The translations under genes and the position numbers were made by a program. A stretch of DNA of 64,000 nt from contig NC_057823.1 of NCBI RefSeq assembly GCF_910594005.1, positions 94,908,015 through 94,972,014 of the forward strand, read 5' to 3'. The stretch comes from Cervus elaphus. Lineage: Eukaryota > Chordata > Mammalia > Artiodactyla > Cervidae. Under the pieces are notes generated by a model, which made no database searches, was not told where the DNA came from, and saw nothing but the letters and a program-made list of their open reading frames with translations. Position 1 is the first letter of the stretch. Each line of letters begins with the position of its first letter. This document shows positions 49,926-61,845 of this stretch, piece after piece.

Positions 49926-50315
49926 TTCCTTTTACAAATCTAGTACTTCTTTGAACATGCCTCTAATGTCTGAGGAATTATACTGAATGTGTCAGGTTTT
50001 CACAGTAATTTCACTAAAATGAAATGGTTCTACTTTAGGGGGCAGCTTGGGAGTTGGTTTTGTTGATCTTGAAAGAAAGACTTAAGTCATTTGAATTACC
50101 TGTTCCACACAAGCACCAAATAGTCTATTAAATAGTTAGAAGGTAAATAAAATGATCCACTCAGCTTTGGTTTATTATAGCTAGCATACTGACTTTAGTG
50201 AGATTTATGAAAGGTAGTAATAATTGTATTTTTTATGTATGGCATAATTTGTGATATATTAGAACTCTTGGTATATCAAATATGTGCCCAAGTGCCCATA
50301 TGAAGGTGCTCATCT

Positions 50316-50457
50316 TGGGAGTTCCCTAGTGGTCCAGTTATTAGGACTGTGGGCTTTCACTGCCAAGGGTGTAGATTCAGTCCCTGGTCAGGGAACTAAG
50401 AAGATCCTGCAAGCTGTACAACAAGGCCAAAAAGGAAAAAAAAAGGAAAGAAGAAAA
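50316..50457 (+). mobile_element. CHR-type tRNA-like SINE
   Basis: GGGAGTTCCCTAGTGGTCCA head, GATTCAGTCCCTGGTC box, A-rich tail. Perfect 9-bp target-site duplication TGCTCATCT at 50307-50315 and 50458-50466. Confidence 0.88.
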
Positions 50458-50999
50458 TGCTCATCTCATACTTTTAATTTATAAGGATTTACAGTTGTCA
50501 TATCTTTGCTTTTATTGCGTGTTGTTCATATCCAACATGTAATAAATGATTTATTTGATAAGAGATTTATTTATTTATTTGATAAGTGATTTATTTGATC
50601 ACGAGTCTCTGGTCAAAAGCACAATCCCCAAAGGCAAAATACCACTCTCTTTATAACATGGTTTTCAGAACATATTATGGCAAAAAGTAGAAAAAATATG
50701 TATCACTCATATGAACATAGAAGCTTTTCTGTTTCTGCTTAGAGAATTAGAATTGTAATTGCCCTGATCCCATTTTTTTTTCAGTCATCAATTTATTCAA
50801 GTATCATGTTTATCATGTTTTGATCTGTTATGGCCTACTATTTGGGAGCTTTTGCTGTTGCTTTGAATTTTGGAAACTTAAGAACCAACGTGACCCTTAC
50901 AGGATAGAATATTTATAGAATTAGAAACAGGGTAGTTTAGTAAGATGTAAGATACGAGTATAAGGGATTTTAGATGAGAAGCACCATTCAGGCACTAAT

Positions 51000-52110
51000 T
51001 CAGTGGTGTAGGAGTTGTAGATTGTTGGAACATATTCAGCTCAGGGTGTTGCGAAAAGCTTCATGGAAAAGTTAGCATTGAAACATCAAAGGCTTGGAGC
51101 TGTGATAATGGGCATATTGAAATATTCTAAATTTAGGTATCTTATAAGCAGCGGTTTGCTATCACAGTGTGTTTGGGGGAAAAGAGAGTAATCTGGTTTA
51201 ACTGCTATATGGGACACATGAAGATGCTTGTGACAGAGCCAAAAAGACGAGCTGGGGACAGATTATTAAGAGAGCTTTCAGTAATGGGTTAAGGAGTTTG
51301 GACTTTTATCTGTGAGCAATAGGGAACCTTTGGAGGCTTCTGACCAGGAAGTGGCATAATCAAATCACAAGTTAGGACTCTTCAGGTGATAGCAGTATGA
51401 GTAATGAATTGGAGTGAAGGGATACTGGAAAAAGGAAGTCGAATTAAGAGACAAAAATAATAAGCCTGGGGCAGTGGGGTGAATTGGGAGGTTGAGATTG
51501 ACATATATACACTACTCTGTATAAATAGATAGCTAATGAGAACCTGCCACACAGCTCAGAGAGCCCCACTCAACGCTCTGTGGTGACCTAAACGGGAAGG
51601 AAGTCTAAGAAAGGGGGGATGTATGTATATGCATAACCGATGCACTTCTGCTGTACAGTGGAAACTAACAACCTTGTAAAGCATCTCTACTCTAATAAAA
51701 ATTAATTAAAAATAAATAAAAATGAGAGCCTGTGTCAGGGTATTGATAATGTGAATAGAGAAAAGGAGGAGGCTATGAAAGGCTCTGCAAGGTAGAGTTG
51801 ACTGATTTGACAGTTTTATTTGGCTAAGAGAGGTAAGTAAGCATGAGGAGCCACAAATAACTACTAGCTTCAGGTTTGGCTTACTATATGATAGTATTGA
51901 TATGAAAATAAATAAGAAAATCAGAAGAAGCTGGTTTAGGTTAGAAATAGTGGTAGGATGTGTGTGTGTGAATGTTTGGCAGTAATTTGCAAATGTGGGT
52001 CTAAGGCCTCAGAGTCAATTCCGTTGAGATAATAGTAGAAGTCATGGAATTGGATGAGTTTTGTGAGAGAGATTATGAGGAAAGAGGAGAAAGGGAAGAT
52101 CAGGAAATAT
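51000..52110 (+). mobile_element. Old interspersed repeat A, second copy, split by L1
   Basis: AAGGAGTTTGGACTTTTATC, GAAGTGGCATAATCAAATCA and, after the L1 at 51479-51724, GGCTATGAAAGGCTCTGCAA and further diverged sequence. Same family as 32000-32620 by layout. Confidence 0.4.
51479..51724 (+). mobile_element. L1 3' UTR fragment
   Basis: GATTGACATATATACACTAC, CACTTCTGCTGTACAGTGGA and the ACTCTAATAAAAATTAATTA end mark an L1 3' terminus in plus orientation, ending in an A-rich tail. Flanks AAGCCTGGGGCAGTG and GAGCCTGTGTCAGGG may be a diverged target-site duplication. It splits an older repeat. Confidence 0.8.
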
Positions 52111-52552
52111 TCGCAAACCATGCCCCACTGTAAGGGCTGCAAACCTCCTTCATTTAGAAGCATGGCAATGGTGGGTCACACTATTGACAGGGGCATCTTA
52201 TGTCTGAGGTGTGTGTGTGTGTGCGTCCTTCTGTATGTTTCCAAGATTTCCCAAAGAGTAACATCATGCTCAGCCACTTGCATACAAATATCTGTTTTGA
52301 AATGGAGAAAAAGGGTAGAATTAACAGCTGCCTCTTGGGCATTGCACTTATTCACTGTATACCTCATCCATTGGGTATGTTATGACAGAAAGTAGGTATT
52401 AAAGGCTATAATGCGGGAGCCTGTAGGCACTCTGATCAGAAGCGAAGAGGGAACAAGAGATTACTGGGGAGAAAGGGAGCAGGAAGCCCAAGGATCAGAG
52501 GAGGCTCTATGTGATATGGGAGTTCAGAATAGGGTACTGTCAGTGTCAGTGG

Positions 52553-52722
52553 AGGCCTCCCTGGTGGCTCTGTGGTAAAGAATCTGCCTGCTAACGCAGG
52601 AGACACAGGTTCGATCCCTGGGATTCTTGCCTGGGAAATCCCATGGACAGAGGAGCCCGGTGGGTTACAGTCCATGGGGTCTCAAAAGGGTCGAACACAA
52701 CTAAGTGACTAAACAACTATCT
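52553..52722 (+). mobile_element. Bov-tA SINE with internal deletion
   Basis: Head GCCTCCCTGGTGGCTCTGTG and box GGTTCGATCCCTGGG join directly to ATTCTTGCCTGGGAAATCC. About 45 bp normally between them (GGAAGATC to CCACTCCAGT) is missing. The rest is intact to AAGTGACTAAACAAC. Confidence 0.88.
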
Positions 52723-53899
52723 GTGGCAATAATAAATACTGTGAAGCTTAAGTGATTATTTGTTAAAAAAAAAAAAAAGTAAAAAGCATGTAAGAAGAAG
52801 AGATTGTCGTACTACTAGTAGTCACATATTTACCGAATAAAGCTTCCCAGCTGTGCATTGATTATTGTCCATCCTGAATAGATCAAAATTTCAGTTCAAT
52901 TGTAGGAAATAATGTACACAAGGAAAAGGAAAGGAATACATTTGTCTCCAAGGACTGATATTGTTGTACAGTACTTAAAGTGGTAATGCCCTCCTTAAAT
53001 TGTTATAGCACATTAATTTTAACAGTGACTAATGAACAGAAATGTGTCTGTAATGTGTAGCCTGACTTTGGAGGCAGGGCCATCACTGAGAATAAGGAAA
53101 CTTGCTGTCTGCTTCTGACTATTTACCTCTTGATTCTTTTATCTTTGCCTTGAATAAATTACTTCTCGTGTAAAATTGTTTTAGGTAATTTAAATACTCC
53201 AGTTATTTCAATTGTGATAGTTCTCTTCCATATTTCTTGACTGAGCCAACATAAAAAATATTAAAAGCATAAAGTATGATTTGATTTACTTGCGAAAGAG
53301 TATTAGCCTCATATTGCAATATAAATGTATCAAAATCCATATGTTTTACACCTTAAGCTCACACAATTTTGTATATCATTTATATCTCAGTTTAAAAAAT
53401 TATTAGTTTCTAATAGGGATATTCACATTTCTCAACAACAACAACAATCCGGAATGTTAATGATCAATTATAATTCTGACCCATGGTGAAAAATTTGTCC
53501 TGGAGTCAGCAAATTGTATTAAAACTTCAGTAGTATCAAAAACCAAGCCGTATGATTTAGCTTTGACAATGTTGGCATTTTTTGTATTCTGCATGGAGCA
53601 AGAGGTCTGTCCTATGTAGATTTTAATTGATGAGTATCTTTGCTTCATTTTTAGTTTATGGAATCTTAAAAAGAATATATGTTTCTGTCTTGTGGTTTTA
53701 AAAATAACCTATTTTTAACATACTAACTCTAAGCATATCAGTTTGAATAGATTAATTGAATTTTATTTTCGACTGTTTTCCAAAACAGAACATAACATTG
53801 GAAGTTTACTTTAAAAATAGAAAATTTGAAGGCATTTTTTTGGTTTGCAACCATGATTACAGAAGATTTACTGTAAACTATTCGTGTCAGCTCAAAACA

Positions 53900-55350
53900 A
53901 GCTCTTTAAAGTTGATTTTTAATTTACATACAGTAAAATTTACTTTTAGTTTTATACATTTGACAAACAGAATAGTTCTATCACTTCCAACAAACTCGCT
54001 CATGCTGTTCCTTTGTAGTCAGACTCTTTTCCCTTCCCTCTTAAGCCCTGGCAACTGCTGGTTAGTTCTCTGTCCCTACAGTTTTGCTTTTTCAGAATGT
54101 CACATAAATGGAATCATGAAGTATGTTGCCTTTTTGGTCAGGCTTCTTTCACTTAGCATAATAATGCATTTGAGATTCATCCATGTTGTTGAATGTATCT
54201 ATAGTTAGATCTTTTTTGTTGCTGAATAGTGTTTCATTAGGGAAGCATCATAGTTTGGTTATCAGTTGAAGGATATTTGCATTCTAATTTTTGGTAATTC
54301 TGAAGAAAACTGCTATAAGCATTCGTAAGTGGTATTTTTGTGAACATGAGTTTTATCTCTCTTTGACAAGTACCTAAGAGTGAGATTAACTGCGTATAGT
54401 AAGTATATATTTATTAATAACTTTAAACTGTTAAACTAGTTTCCAAAGTAGCTATCTCATTTCCATTTCTCTTTTTTGAGAGTTTGGGTTTCTCTATGTA
54501 CTTACCAACACCTTGTATTGTCAACTTTGTTTCTTGTTTTTCATTTTAGTCATTCTAGAGGATGAATAGTAGTGTCTTCTTATGGTTTTAATTTGAATTT
54601 CCTGAATGACTAATGATGTAGGGTGCCTTTTCATATTTGTTATTCTCATATATTCTTCTTTGAAGGATCTTTTCAGATCTTTTGTCAGTTTTTAAAATTG
54701 GATTATTTGTCTTCATATTGTTAAGGTTTGAAAATTCTTTGTGTAATCTGGATACAAATTCTTTGTCAGGTATGTGATTTGCAAATATTTCCCCCTAGTC
54801 TCTAGCTTGTTTTTTAATTCTCTTATTAAAGTATCCTTTGCAGAGCAAAAAGCATCATTTTGTAGAGCAAAGGTTTTTAATTTTGATGAGGTCCAATTTA
54901 TCAGTTTTTAAAAAAGATATAGTGTTTTTGGTGTTAAATCTAATAACTCTGCCTATCTCAAAGTCACAAAAATTCTCCATATGTTTCCCCTACATTTAAG
55001 TCTGTGGCCCATTTTGACTTAATTTTTGTAAAAGATGTGAGATAAGTGTCTCGATTTATTTTTTTTCCACATAATACACCATTTGTTAAATAGATGGTCT
55101 TTTCTCCACTGCATTGCCTTTGCACCTATGTCAGAAATCAGTTGGCCACAGAATTTATGTGGGTCTATTTCTGGACTCCTTTCTTTACTGATCTATGTGT
55201 CCATCCTTTCACCAGTACCATATATTGTCATGATTATTGTAGATTTATAGAATTAACTTTAGACATCTCTGCTAGGAAGAAACAAATTATAGCATTCTGG
55301 TCAATTTCCTTTAAACTCTTATTATTAAGCAAATGAATTATTTCTCAACA
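53900..55350 (-). mobile_element. Old L1 3' region (mammalian-wide L1M type)
   Basis: Reverse orientation. GTAAAATTTACTTTTAGTTT, GAATGTCACATAAATGGAAT and GAGATTCATCCATGTTGTTG are typical of old L1 3' ends, and the segment to 55250 (GATCTATGTGTCCATCCTTT, CCAGTACCATATATTG) continues it. It is highly diverged. The 150-codon frame at 53756-54208 lies inside it and is not a gene. Confidence 0.7.
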
Positions 55351-55492
55351 ATTTCAATGTCTTCTATCTTTATTCAGTTTATATATTGATATAAATTCAG
55401 AACGGGCCGTAGCCATACTTCTTATATCCCATACCTGGATAGAAAAAGGTCTCCATGGACTGTGACATTTAACTCAAGTTTTCTCTGCATCA

Positions 55493-55712
55493 CAATTGTT
55501 AATTGCCCAGTCATGTCTGACTCTTTGTGACCCCATGACCTATATCCTGCCAGGTTCCTCTGTCCATGGGACTCTCCAGGCAAGAATACTGGAGTGGGTT
55601 GCCATGCCTTCCTCCAGGGGATCTTCCCGACCCAGGGAATCAAACCGCCCCCCCCACCCCCGTCTCCCATATTGCAGGCAGATTCTTTACCATCTGAGCC
55701 AAAAGGGAAGAC
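55493..55712 (-). mobile_element. Bov-tA SINE
   Basis: Reverse orientation. Perfect 10-bp target-site duplication CTCTGCATCA at 55483-55492 and 55713-55722. A C-rich run (CCGCCCCCCCCACCCCCG) near 55647 replaces the usual box region. Confidence 0.92.
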
Positions 55713-56444
55713 CTCTGCATCAGTCCAAATGCAAAAATTTGCAAAACAAGCTAACAAAAAAAACCCATTACTAAGTTACTACTTACAAAAGTTCCCTAGG
55801 TGGGCTTCCCCTCCTCTCACAGGCCCCCCCACCACCCAGGCTGAGTTGCCTGGACAGTGACACCTTCCCACCCCTTGAACCAGCTTCCTGTCTGGTGGAG
55901 TGGAAGCCAGCTGTTATGATTCATACCATTTAAGATTTCTGCCTTTTGCGAAGTGACGCTGATAGAGCCATGCTGAATGGTGTCTGATTGGGAGAATCTG
56001 CTCTATGAACGGGGCTTGATTTCCAGTGCCTAAGCAGTAGAACTTCTTTTTTTTTTGGCCAGGTACATTTCAATTTCTAGTTTCTGTGTGAGCTCAGCTA
56101 GATAAATGTTTTCATCAAGTGTTTGTACTTGCTGTTATTTCTCCCTGAAAAACAAACAAGCATGGAAACTTCTGTAAAAAAGGTTCTTTCCTGTTACTGA
56201 GTCTTTAATAGTTTTATTTTTCAGGTTTCTGATATTTTCCAAAAGGCAAAAAATTCTCTGCCTATGATAGACAGGATTACATTTTGGATTTGGTGAAATA
56301 ATTCTCTTATGCCTGAGGGGATAGTGTCATGTATCTTGAAGGCACAGTCTTTCTTTTAGGCTCCTGAAGCCAGTTTCTTCCTGAGTTTCTTGGTTCCTTT
56401 GTTCAAATTTTTGTCATTTTGTTAGCTCAGTTAGACTTATTAAT

Positions 56445-56671
56445 GGGGCTTCCCAGGTGTGTGCTAGTGGTAAAGAACCCGCCTGACAGTACAGGTCACA
56501 TGTTAGACACGGCAGTTGGATCCCTGGGTCAGGAAGATCCCCTGGAGAAGGGAATGGCTACCCACTCCAGTATTCTTGCCTGGAGAATTCCATAGACCAA
56601 GGAGCCTGGTGGGCTACAGTCCATAGGGTCACACAGAGTTGGACACGACTTAGCAACTTAGCACGGCAGCA
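56445..56671 (+). mobile_element. Bov-tA SINE
   Basis: GGGGCTTCCCAGGTGTGTGC head, then an unusual ~25-bp expansion (around 56490-56518) before GGATCCCTGGGTCAGG and a complete Bov-A unit. Flanked by GACTTATT (56434) and GACATATT (56672). Confidence 0.88.
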
Positions 56672-56679
56672 GACATATT

Positions 56680-56966
56680 GCAGTTCAGTTCAGTTCAGTC
56701 GCTCTGTCGTGTCCGACTCTTTGTGACCCCATGGACTGCAGCACGCCAGGCCTCCCTGCCCGTCACCAACTCCTGGAGCTTACTCAAACTCATGTCCATC
56801 GAGTTGGTGATGCCATCCAACCATCTCATCCTCCATTGTCCCCTTCTCCTCCCACCTTCACTCTTTCCCAACAACAGGGTCTTTTCCAATGAGTCAGTTC
56901 TTCGCATCAGGTGGCCAAAGTATTGGAGCTTCAGCTTCAGCATCAGTTCTTCCAATGAATATTCAG
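56680..56966 (-). mobile_element. BovB 3' fragment
   Basis: Starts with the repeated CAGTTCAGTTCAGTTCAG, the reverse of the BovB 3' end, and runs to TCAGTTCTTCCAATGAATATTC. The minus strand codes LKLQYFGHLMRRTDSLEK. It is heavily 5'-truncated. It abuts a Bov-tA SINE at its left, with copies of a GACTTATT-like target sequence on each side. Confidence 0.9.
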
Positions 56967-57499
56967 GACTTATTGATATTATTCAAAAGCAGAATATTTG
57001 TTGGGAGGTCAAAGAGTTTTGCTGCCATAGGGACAAACTTTTGTGCCATTCAGTCAGTGAATACGGTGAAAAGAACAATACAATAAACAAATTAAAAATA
57101 TCATCAAGGGAAAATTGCACAGGTTTTTATATGACAGCTCAAATTAACACGTCCTTACTTTAGAGAAATGGAGAGAGTGTGATGGTGAAGGAGAAAAACT
57201 GATGCAGTTTGGGTCATAGCAATCATGATACCAGTCTAGAGGTGGGGAGGGAGCCTGTTTGCAACAGCCTTTCACAGGATGGGCCAGATTTCTATAGCGA
57301 TGCTGGTGGCATCTCAGCCACATGCTGAATCATGCCTCTAAATATGAGAAAGTCAAATTGTGACTGGAATTTTTCTAACACTAGCAATGCTGATTTCCTG
57401 TAGCTTATTAAAGTTGTGCTAAACGTTCAACATTTTATAACATACGGTAGTAACAAGTGATATTTTAGCTTTGGTTTGGTGATACCCAAACCAAGGCAG

Positions 57500-57655
57500 A
57501 AGTTCTCAAACTTTGAGGTATATAAGGATCCCCTGGGGAGCTTGTTAAAATATAGGTCCCTAGACTCCAGCCCTGAAGGGTTGAATTTAGTAGGCATGAG
57601 GAGTGGCCAAGAATCTGCATTTTAACCACAGCCTTACTTTGTTTGGCACCCTGAG
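57500..57655. mobile_element. MER5-type hAT DNA transposon remnant
   Basis: AGTTCTCAAACTTTGAGG, CCCCTGGGGAGCTTGTTAAA and AATCTGCATTTTAACCAC are the MER5 landmarks. Non-autonomous, no coding capacity. Confidence 0.65.
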
Positions 57656-57674
57656 TCATCTCTGAAGAAGTTAC

Positions 57675-57738
57675 AAAATTCTCCTAACAAAAACAAAAGA
57701 AATAAAAGAAAAAGAAAAAAAAAAATTCTCCTAACAAA
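57675..57738. repeat. 17-bp direct repeat flanking an A-rich block
   Basis: AAAATTCTCCTAACAAA at 57675-57691 and again at 57722-57738, with about 30 bp of nearly pure A (a few G, C, T) between. Looks like a target-site duplication around a tail without a body. Confidence 0.85.
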
Positions 57739-58865
57739 GACTACTGTCCCTCAACTGAATTTTTAAAATACTTTTTCACTTAGAACAGATAGGTGTTATG
57801 AAACCTAATGATTGAGCTTTAGAGTTCCAAAGCTGTTAACGATAACTAGTTTAGATTCCCTACATGTGAACTAAGATGTAACATGCCATGAGAAGCATAC
57901 AGAAGCTTAAGTTAGATTTCTTTCAATTAGAAGTTATTAGTTACACAATTTCCATTTCTAGGTCATCTGTCCATCCACAAATGGTATTAGATAAGAGAGA
58001 TAGACCAGGCATAGATACTTAGGGAATTTCACTAGGTTCTTTATAATCATTTATTGCCTACTGTGCCCTCAATGATCTTACTCAGGATCCCATTAAGTTA
58101 GCTGTGAATGTAGTAATTGGTCCCTGGACAATAGCCAGAGGGTGTTAAATCCACCCCATTCTGGTCATGTTGGAGACAAGATAGAAATTGTTGCCTATAA
58201 TCCTTTCTGGGGACAGGACTGCCTGTGCTTCACAGAAGATTTCTTAAAACGCACCAGGAGTCCCTAGAGAGTCTTCCTTTAAATGCAGGCTTATGACCTA
58301 CTTTTAAAAGTAGTTTGAAAATCCCATCAAACACAAGCAATCAAAATTGAGATTCTCCACCAGGTATTCTGTAGACCTAGCACTGCCTCCTTTATCCATC
58401 TGCTTACACCAACAGCCTGAATATATTTTGTTTAGAGTTTTCCCCTCTTTTTTGACATTTAGGTAATGTGGAGAATTTCTAGTTTCTGGATTCAAAGCAA
58501 CTGCACAAATGAGTATGATGTGATGTAAATTGATTCTTCCCATATGTAACAAAGGGAAAGGAATCAGATTGGCTGACTCGGTGTTCAAATTCAGACAAAG
58601 TTCTGAAATAGAATTAGAACACCCAAGCCAGAGGTTCTTTCTCCTTCCTTGGAAGCTATGTGCTTGTGGTTTATGTAGTATATTAAGAAATTTTTCTAAC
58701 TTTGGCAAACAAAACTTTGATAAGGCAAACAGATGCATAGAATGTTCCAAATTTGAAAGATATTTTAGAGAACATCCAATCCCATCTCTAATCTTTGAAT
58801 CTCATCTTGCTTCTACTTTAACTCTCCCACTTAACTGGCAGTTTCTTAAGGGAGAAGTTTCTATT

Positions 58866-59545
58866 TTGTTGTTCAGTTGCTCAGTCGTGTCCGACTGTTT
58901 GTGATCCCACGGACTGCAGCACACCAGGCTTCCCTGTCCTTTACCATCTCCCAGAGCTTGCTGAAACTCATGTCCATTGAGCTGGTGATGCCATCCAACC
59001 ATCTTGTCCTCTGTCATCCCCTTCTCCTCCCTCTTGCCTTCAATCCTTCCCATCATCAGGGTCTTTACCAATGAGTTGGCTCTTTGCATGAGGTGGCCAA
59101 AGGATTAGAGCTTCAGCCTCAGAATCAGTCCTTCCAATGAATATTCAGGACTGATCTCCTTTAGGATTGACTGGTTTGATCTCCTTGCAGTCCAAGGGAC
59201 TCTCAAGAGTCTTCTCCAACACCACAGTTCAAAAGCATCAATTCTTCAGCCCTCAGCCTTCTTTATGGTCCAACTCTCACATCCATACTGGACTACTGGA
59301 AAAACCATAGCTTTGACTAGACAGACCTTTGTCAACAAAGTAACCTCTCTGCTTTTTAATATGCTGTCTATGTTGGTCAGCTTTTCTTCCAAGGAGCAAG
59401 CATCTTTTAATTTCATGGCTGTAGTCATCATCTGCAGTGATTTTGGAGCCCAAGAAAAGAAAGTCTGTCACTGTTTCCATTGTTTCCTCATCTATTTGCC
59501 CTGAAGTGATGGCCCTTGGATGCCATGATCTTAGTTTTTTATCCA
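58866..59545 (-). mobile_element. BovB 3' fragment, ~680 bp
   Basis: From TTGTTCAGTTGCTCAGTCG (3' tail side) to the ATGCCATGATCTTAG segment at about 59535, the same extent as the region after the YADD block of the 45842 copy. The minus strand still codes YGCESWTIKKAEG. Frames are broken. Confidence 0.9.
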
Positions 59546-59699
59546 CTATGAGATTATATGAATAATCCAGTTTAGCTTCTTGAAGAAGGCTTCATTCGGC
59601 ACAGTTGGCCTAAGTAAATATTTTTGAGTTTGATCACTGGGTTGGCCTCTTTTTCTCCTTCCCTGTTTTCCAGTTGCATAGATTTGACCGCTGCGTTTC

Positions 59700-59815
59700 T
59701 TCAGTTCGGATCCCTGGCCTGTCACTTACTAGTTGTTTGATCCTGGGCAAGTTACTTAACCTCTCTCTGCTTCAGTTTTCCTTTCTCTAAAATTGCATTC
59801 AATAAATGACAGCAT
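59700..59815 (+). mobile_element. MIR
   Basis: CCTGGGCAAGTTACTTAACC then TCTGCTTCAGTTTTCCTTTC, very close to the MIR core. Confidence 0.8.
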
Positions 59816-60089
59816 TATCCTGGTCACCACCAGCCAGACTAGCTCCCTTAATTTTTACTGTTTTAGGGTGTCTTTTATGAGATTTCTGTCATCACCTTGA
59901 TTTTACTGGTTCTTTTAGCTCTCCCTCAAATCAGTCTGCATTTTCCACACTTATTCATTTCTGACTGTATCTTCTGGGTATATATATTCTGGGTAAGAAT
60001 GACATGGCAGTCCTCCAGTCTCTGGGAAGATAGCTTGAAGGGTTGTGAAACTGCATAGCATAAGGCAGGCTGTGGTGCAGTCTGCCAAT

Positions 60090-60240
60090 GTCCTGGATGC
60101 TTACTTCAGTTTACCTCATTAAACCTCAATTCCTCAGAAGTAAAATGGAGATGATGAGAAATAGTACCTATGTTATGAGGTATAGTGTTAAATGATTATG
60201 TAAAAGCACTCAGAATGGTGATTAGTATATAGATCACTGT
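60090..60240 (+). mobile_element. MIR-like
   Basis: CAGAAGTAAAATGGAGATGA, ATAGTACCTATGTTATGAGG and AAAGCACTCAGAATGGTG follow MIR order. Confidence 0.6.
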
Positions 60241-60244
60241 GGCT

Positions 60245-60352
60245 AAGCGCCACTCCAAGAGTCTGATTTAATTGATCTGAGTTTAGATTCAGGTGTCTGT
60301 ATATTTAAAAAAAACTCTAGGTGATTCTAAATGAGTACTGAGAACCACCGAA
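60245..60352. mobile_element. MER5-type remnant
   Basis: GAGTCTGATTTAATTGATCT, then CTAGGTGATTCTAAATGAG and the terminal CTGAGAACCACCG. Partial element. Confidence 0.55.
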
Positions 60353-61694
60353 TTGGCTTTTTCTCAAAGTCTTCATTAGCAGTGTTACCACCTTAAATGC
60401 TTATGCTTCTCATCCTTCCATTTTATTAAGTCCTATCTAGAAAATACTGTGGAAAGACAGAAGTTATTTGAAAGCTGTTGAAAGTGGGACAAATTAATAG
60501 TTACAATGATTTAGTATGTACATACTGAATTGTGGTAGGTTCCCGATAATTCTAAAACAAGCAGTTTTTCAATTGAAAATATAATAAGGAGTTTTCAGGC
60601 TGCCTCAACTCACTCTCCTCCAATATAATATGGAAATCACTGGTTTAAAAAAACAAGCTTGATGATTTGGTTAACAAAGTCAGGATATGTATGCTCATGT
60701 AGAGTAGAGGAGTTAATTAATTGAGTGTTTGGAGTCTGATAAGTTGTAATGAATTGGGTTATCAGGTGGTGACTTAATTGGGCTGTTGAATGAATTAGCA
60801 CCCCTTAAATGTGAGAAATTCACACTTAGCTTTATCACTCCTGTTAGTGAACTGGTGGCTGTATCCAAAAGACCGAAGTACCTCTCTGAAAAAAAAGAAA
60901 TCCAAGTTGTTCCTATCAAAGAATAATGAGTATCAGAGGCATTGGGGCCCTACCATGTAATGTTGCCAATGTCCCCTATAATATTCACTGCAGACAAACT
61001 GGGAAAATACAGAGGAAACAGTAAGAAGAAAACTAAAATCACCTGTTTTCCATACCCTAAAACAACCATTTCTAAGAACTTGCTACAAGACAATGAAGAA
61101 TAAATGTGTGTTATTTCTGAATATCACTTTTTTATTCATAAATATTAATAGAGTATGGGTAAGAGTTGAAAAAGGCGAGGACTTAAGTTTATTTTTAGTG
61201 AAAGCTCTGCTGATCTGGGACAGGCATGCCTACCACACGCCTCGCCCTGAGATGTCTCAGGAGCTATGCAAGCCTTCCATCTGTGTTTGGACCCCTGCTG
61301 GGTCTGGAGGCCAGTAGCAATAGCTGGGGGAGTCCTGGGGGGTCAGGGTGAGGGGTTCTGAAGTGCCAGGGCAGCTGAGAGCCCGTCCCAGTGAGGCAGG
61401 GCAATGGGCTTGTTGGTAAGCTGAGGCTCCAAGCTCCTAGTGCGTGTGCTGTGGTCTCACAGGACTTCACTAACAAAAGACAAAGGCGAAGGTAAAATTA
61501 TTAAGAATTTCAAGACAGAGTATTAAATCTCATGGGGTAGGAGGGTCTTCTGAGTCAGTACCCTATGTGACTAAACTGGCTGCACACCAGTGAAGCAGAC
61601 CCAGGCCTCTGAAATAACCTATCTGACATTGAAAGGAAGAAACTTTTTTGAAAGAGTGAGAAATACTTGAATATTACTTTTGTTTCTTGTACGG

Positions 61695-61845
61695 CAGTGC
61701 TTTTAAACTTTAGTGTCCAAAGAAATCATCTGAGGTTCTTGTTAAAATGCAGATTCTAATTTAGTAGGTCTAGGGTAGGGCCTGAGATTCTGTATTTCTA
61801 CCAAGATCCCAGCTGATGCCAAAGCTGGTCTGAGAACCACTCTTT
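61695..61845. mobile_element. MER5-type hAT DNA transposon remnant
   Basis: CAGTGCTTTTAAACTTTAGT at one end and TCTGAGAACCACTCT at the other, with GTTCTTGTTAAAATGCAGAT inside. Both terminal inverted ends are recognisable. Confidence 0.65.

Noticed and set aside
53756..54208. 150-codon plus frame, hydrophobic
   Set aside because: It lies mostly in the antisense of an old L1 3' region; AT-rich Phe/Leu/Ile content is expected by chance.
58304..58750. 148-codon minus frame with complex composition
   Set aside because: No family recognised, no splice or polyadenylation context, and an overlapping plus frame of similar length. Most likely chance, though a protein search would settle it.
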